Assembly: GCA_009379725.1 (NCBI GenBank)
Contig: WHTF01000007.1
Coordinates: 1-64,000, forward strand
Reading direction: 5' to 3'
Length of the DNA stretch: 64,000 nt
From: Deltaproteobacteria bacterium
Lineage (GTDB): Bacteria > Desulfobacterota > Binatia > UBA9968
Shown: positions 63,019-64,000 of the stretch, piece by piece
How positions within the stretch are numbered: position 1 is the stretch's first letter
Layout: every line of letters starts with the position of its first letter
Translations under genes and position numbers: made by a program
Notes under the pieces: model-generated
The model's database searches: none
Told to the model about the DNA's origin: nothing
Seen by the model: the letters and a program-made list of their open reading frames with translations, nothing else

Positions 63019-64000
63019 CTACAGTGTCGGGAATTCCATCTCGACTCTTGTGCCAAAGTTCACCTGGCTTTCGACTCGAATATTTCCGCCGTGTACTTCG
63101 ACGATGGAACGGGTGTGGCATAAGCCGATGCCCATTCCGCTTTTTTTGGTGGTTTGAAAGGGCCGAAAAAGATTTTTCAGTTGTTCCGGAGAAATGCCAC
63201 AGCCGGTGTCGGTTATCATGGTCGTAATTTTTGTGTTACTAGGGCGACTGACCTTTATTTCCACGGATCCTTCTCCCTTAGGTAAGCTTTGGATTGCGTT
63301 CAAGAGTATGTTGGTAAACGCCTTTTGAAGAAGCTCCGCGTCCCCCGAAATCAGCAGTGGCGGGTCGTGAGGCGGAAACTCAGTCACCAGTTTGATTCCC
63401 TTGCGTTGCTCAAGTCCTAAATCGTCAAATGAATGCCTGATGACCTGGAGCATGTTCACGGATTGTTGCTTAAGCGAAAAATATCCTCTTCGCACAGATA
63501 GGCTCGCGATTAGATTTATCATTTTTTCTGTTGTCTGGCCGAAAGTAGAAAAGGCGTCGGTGGTGAATTCTTGATTGTCCTTTAAATTCTTAGCGTTTTC
63601 TAAAGTCATGGCCTGCAGTGTGGCTAGGTTCTTGAGATCATGGATGATGAAAGAGGAAAAGCGATCAAAAGACGTCCATTCCCGCGCCAGGAGGAGCTCG
63701 TCGGAAAGTCTTTGATTTATAACCAGGCGTGCCAGGTGGTTGCTCATGCTCATAAGAAGCTGATCATCCTCACTGGTCGGCGCGCCAGCCGTGACATCCG
63801 AACCGATCCCGAGGAGACCTAAAACAAAGCCTTCGTTTTCGATCAGGACGTAACGCTTCACTTTTATCCTCTCAAGCTCCTCAATGTTTTCGACTGGGAC
63901 TTCACGCTCTGGGCTATCGAAAAGGGAGTAAACTCTGGCGCAACTTGGATGGGGCCAATCTTTCCTCAGTCGGAGTCGCGGGGATTCCATGGATCCTGAC
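63019..64000 (-). CDS. prsK: PrsK-like histidine kinase, N-terminus cut by window edge
   Basis: At least 326 residues visible; the frame is open past the right edge. A GAF-like region (YVLIENEGFVLGLLGIGS) is followed by the H-box FIIHDLKNLATLQAM with the phospho-acceptor His, the N box FTNILLNAIQSLPKGEGS, and DTGCGISPEQLKNLFRPFQTTKKSGMGIGL. The H-D-L-K-N signature and FQTTK region are typical of PrsK of the PEP-CTERM system. The missing N-terminus would be a multi-helix membrane sensor. The 26-bp gap to the regulator gene fits a two-component operon. Confidence 0.87.
   Translation of the reverse strand, partial: SGSMESPRLRLRKDWPHPSCARVYSLFDSPEREVPVENIEELERIKVKRYVLIENEGFVLGLLGIGSDVTAGAPTSEDDQLLMSMSNHLARLVINQRLSDELLLAREWTSFDRFSSFIIHDLKNLATLQAMTLENAKNLKDNQEFTTDAFSTFGQTTEKMINLIASLSVRRGYFSLKQQSVNMLQVIRHSFDDLGLEQRKGIKLVTEFPPHDPPLLISGDAELLQKAFTNILLNAIQSLPKGEGSVEIKVSRPSNTKITTMITDTGCGISPEQLKNLFRPFQTTKKSGMGIGLCHTRSIVEVHGGNIRVESQVNFGTRVEMEFPTL

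Noticed and set aside
1-64000. CRISPR arrays, tRNA or rRNA genes
   Set aside because: No regularly spaced direct repeats and no tRNA- or rRNA-like stretch was found by reading; a covariance-model scan was not possible.

Overview
The window looks like part of the chromosome of an uncultured, Gram-negative, environmental (soil or groundwater type) bacterium. Reasons: moderately high GC by eye, lipoproteins and Tat/Sec exports, OpgD-type periplasmic glucan synthesis, a PEP-CTERM/exosortase-type PrsK/PrsR pair, and many paralogous amidohydrolases, molybdenum hydroxylases and NMT1-like binding proteins. That gene mix is familiar from lineages such as Binatota, Rokubacteria, Tectomicrobia or uncultured deltaproteobacterial groups. 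No rRNA, tRNA, plasmid, phage or CRISPR feature was seen, so the assignment is only an inference from gene content.

Layout. 1-7.4 kb: a coupled pair for a large exported protein (cut by the left edge) and a lipoprotein, a divergent glycosidase-like lipoprotein, a cupin, and an alanine dehydrogenase/DHH phosphoesterase pair. 7.4-12.9 kb: a MITE-like element, a DUF423 protein, two paralogous biotin-enzyme carboxyltransferase-type genes flanking an amidohydrolase, and a shrunken MFS gene. 13.2-17 kb: an orphan NMT1-like binding protein, a flavin monooxygenase and an MFS transporter. 17.2-23.7 kb: a zinc metallopeptidase followed by a 1789-residue protein with two alpha/beta-hydrolase modules, a CHAT caspase-like protease and a helical C-terminus. 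24-27.5 kb: a basic DUF6496 protein, OpgD, a DUF2231-Rieske fusion and a 39-residue zinc finger. 27.7-35.3 kb: a ring-hydroxylating dioxygenase divergent from a form II CO-dehydrogenase-like SML operon, then dienelactone hydrolase, cupin and a small protein, closed by a clear terminator.

35.5-38.2 kb holds a two-gene unit related to component B of glycine/sarcosine/betaine reductase. The second gene has an in-frame UGA at the selenocysteine position of GrdB, an immediate downstream hairpin and in-frame continuation to 38195. Both proteins depart from the classical enzymes: Ser replaces Cys in the UxxCxxC motif, and the GrdE-like partner has no Cys in the segment where I expect the pyruvoyl-forming cleavage site. 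38.3-47.8 kb is a second catabolic block (HAMP sensor, three amidohydrolases, SDR, orphan molybdenum hydroxylase, CoA-binding protein, alpha/beta hydrolase). 47.9-60.2 kb is more housekeeping: a multi-domain histidine kinase, Slt-type transglycosylase, CoxG-like protein, GT2 glycosyltransferase, SPL-like radical SAM enzyme, MurI, and a SecA with a very large insertion. 60.2-64 kb is the edge of an exopolysaccharide/PEP-CTERM locus: nucleotide-sugar dehydrogenase, PrsR-like regulator and PrsK-like kinase (cut by the right edge).

The two best candidates for something undescribed are the selenoprotein reductase pair at 35507-38195 and the metallopeptidase plus lipase-CHAT giant at 17216-23742.
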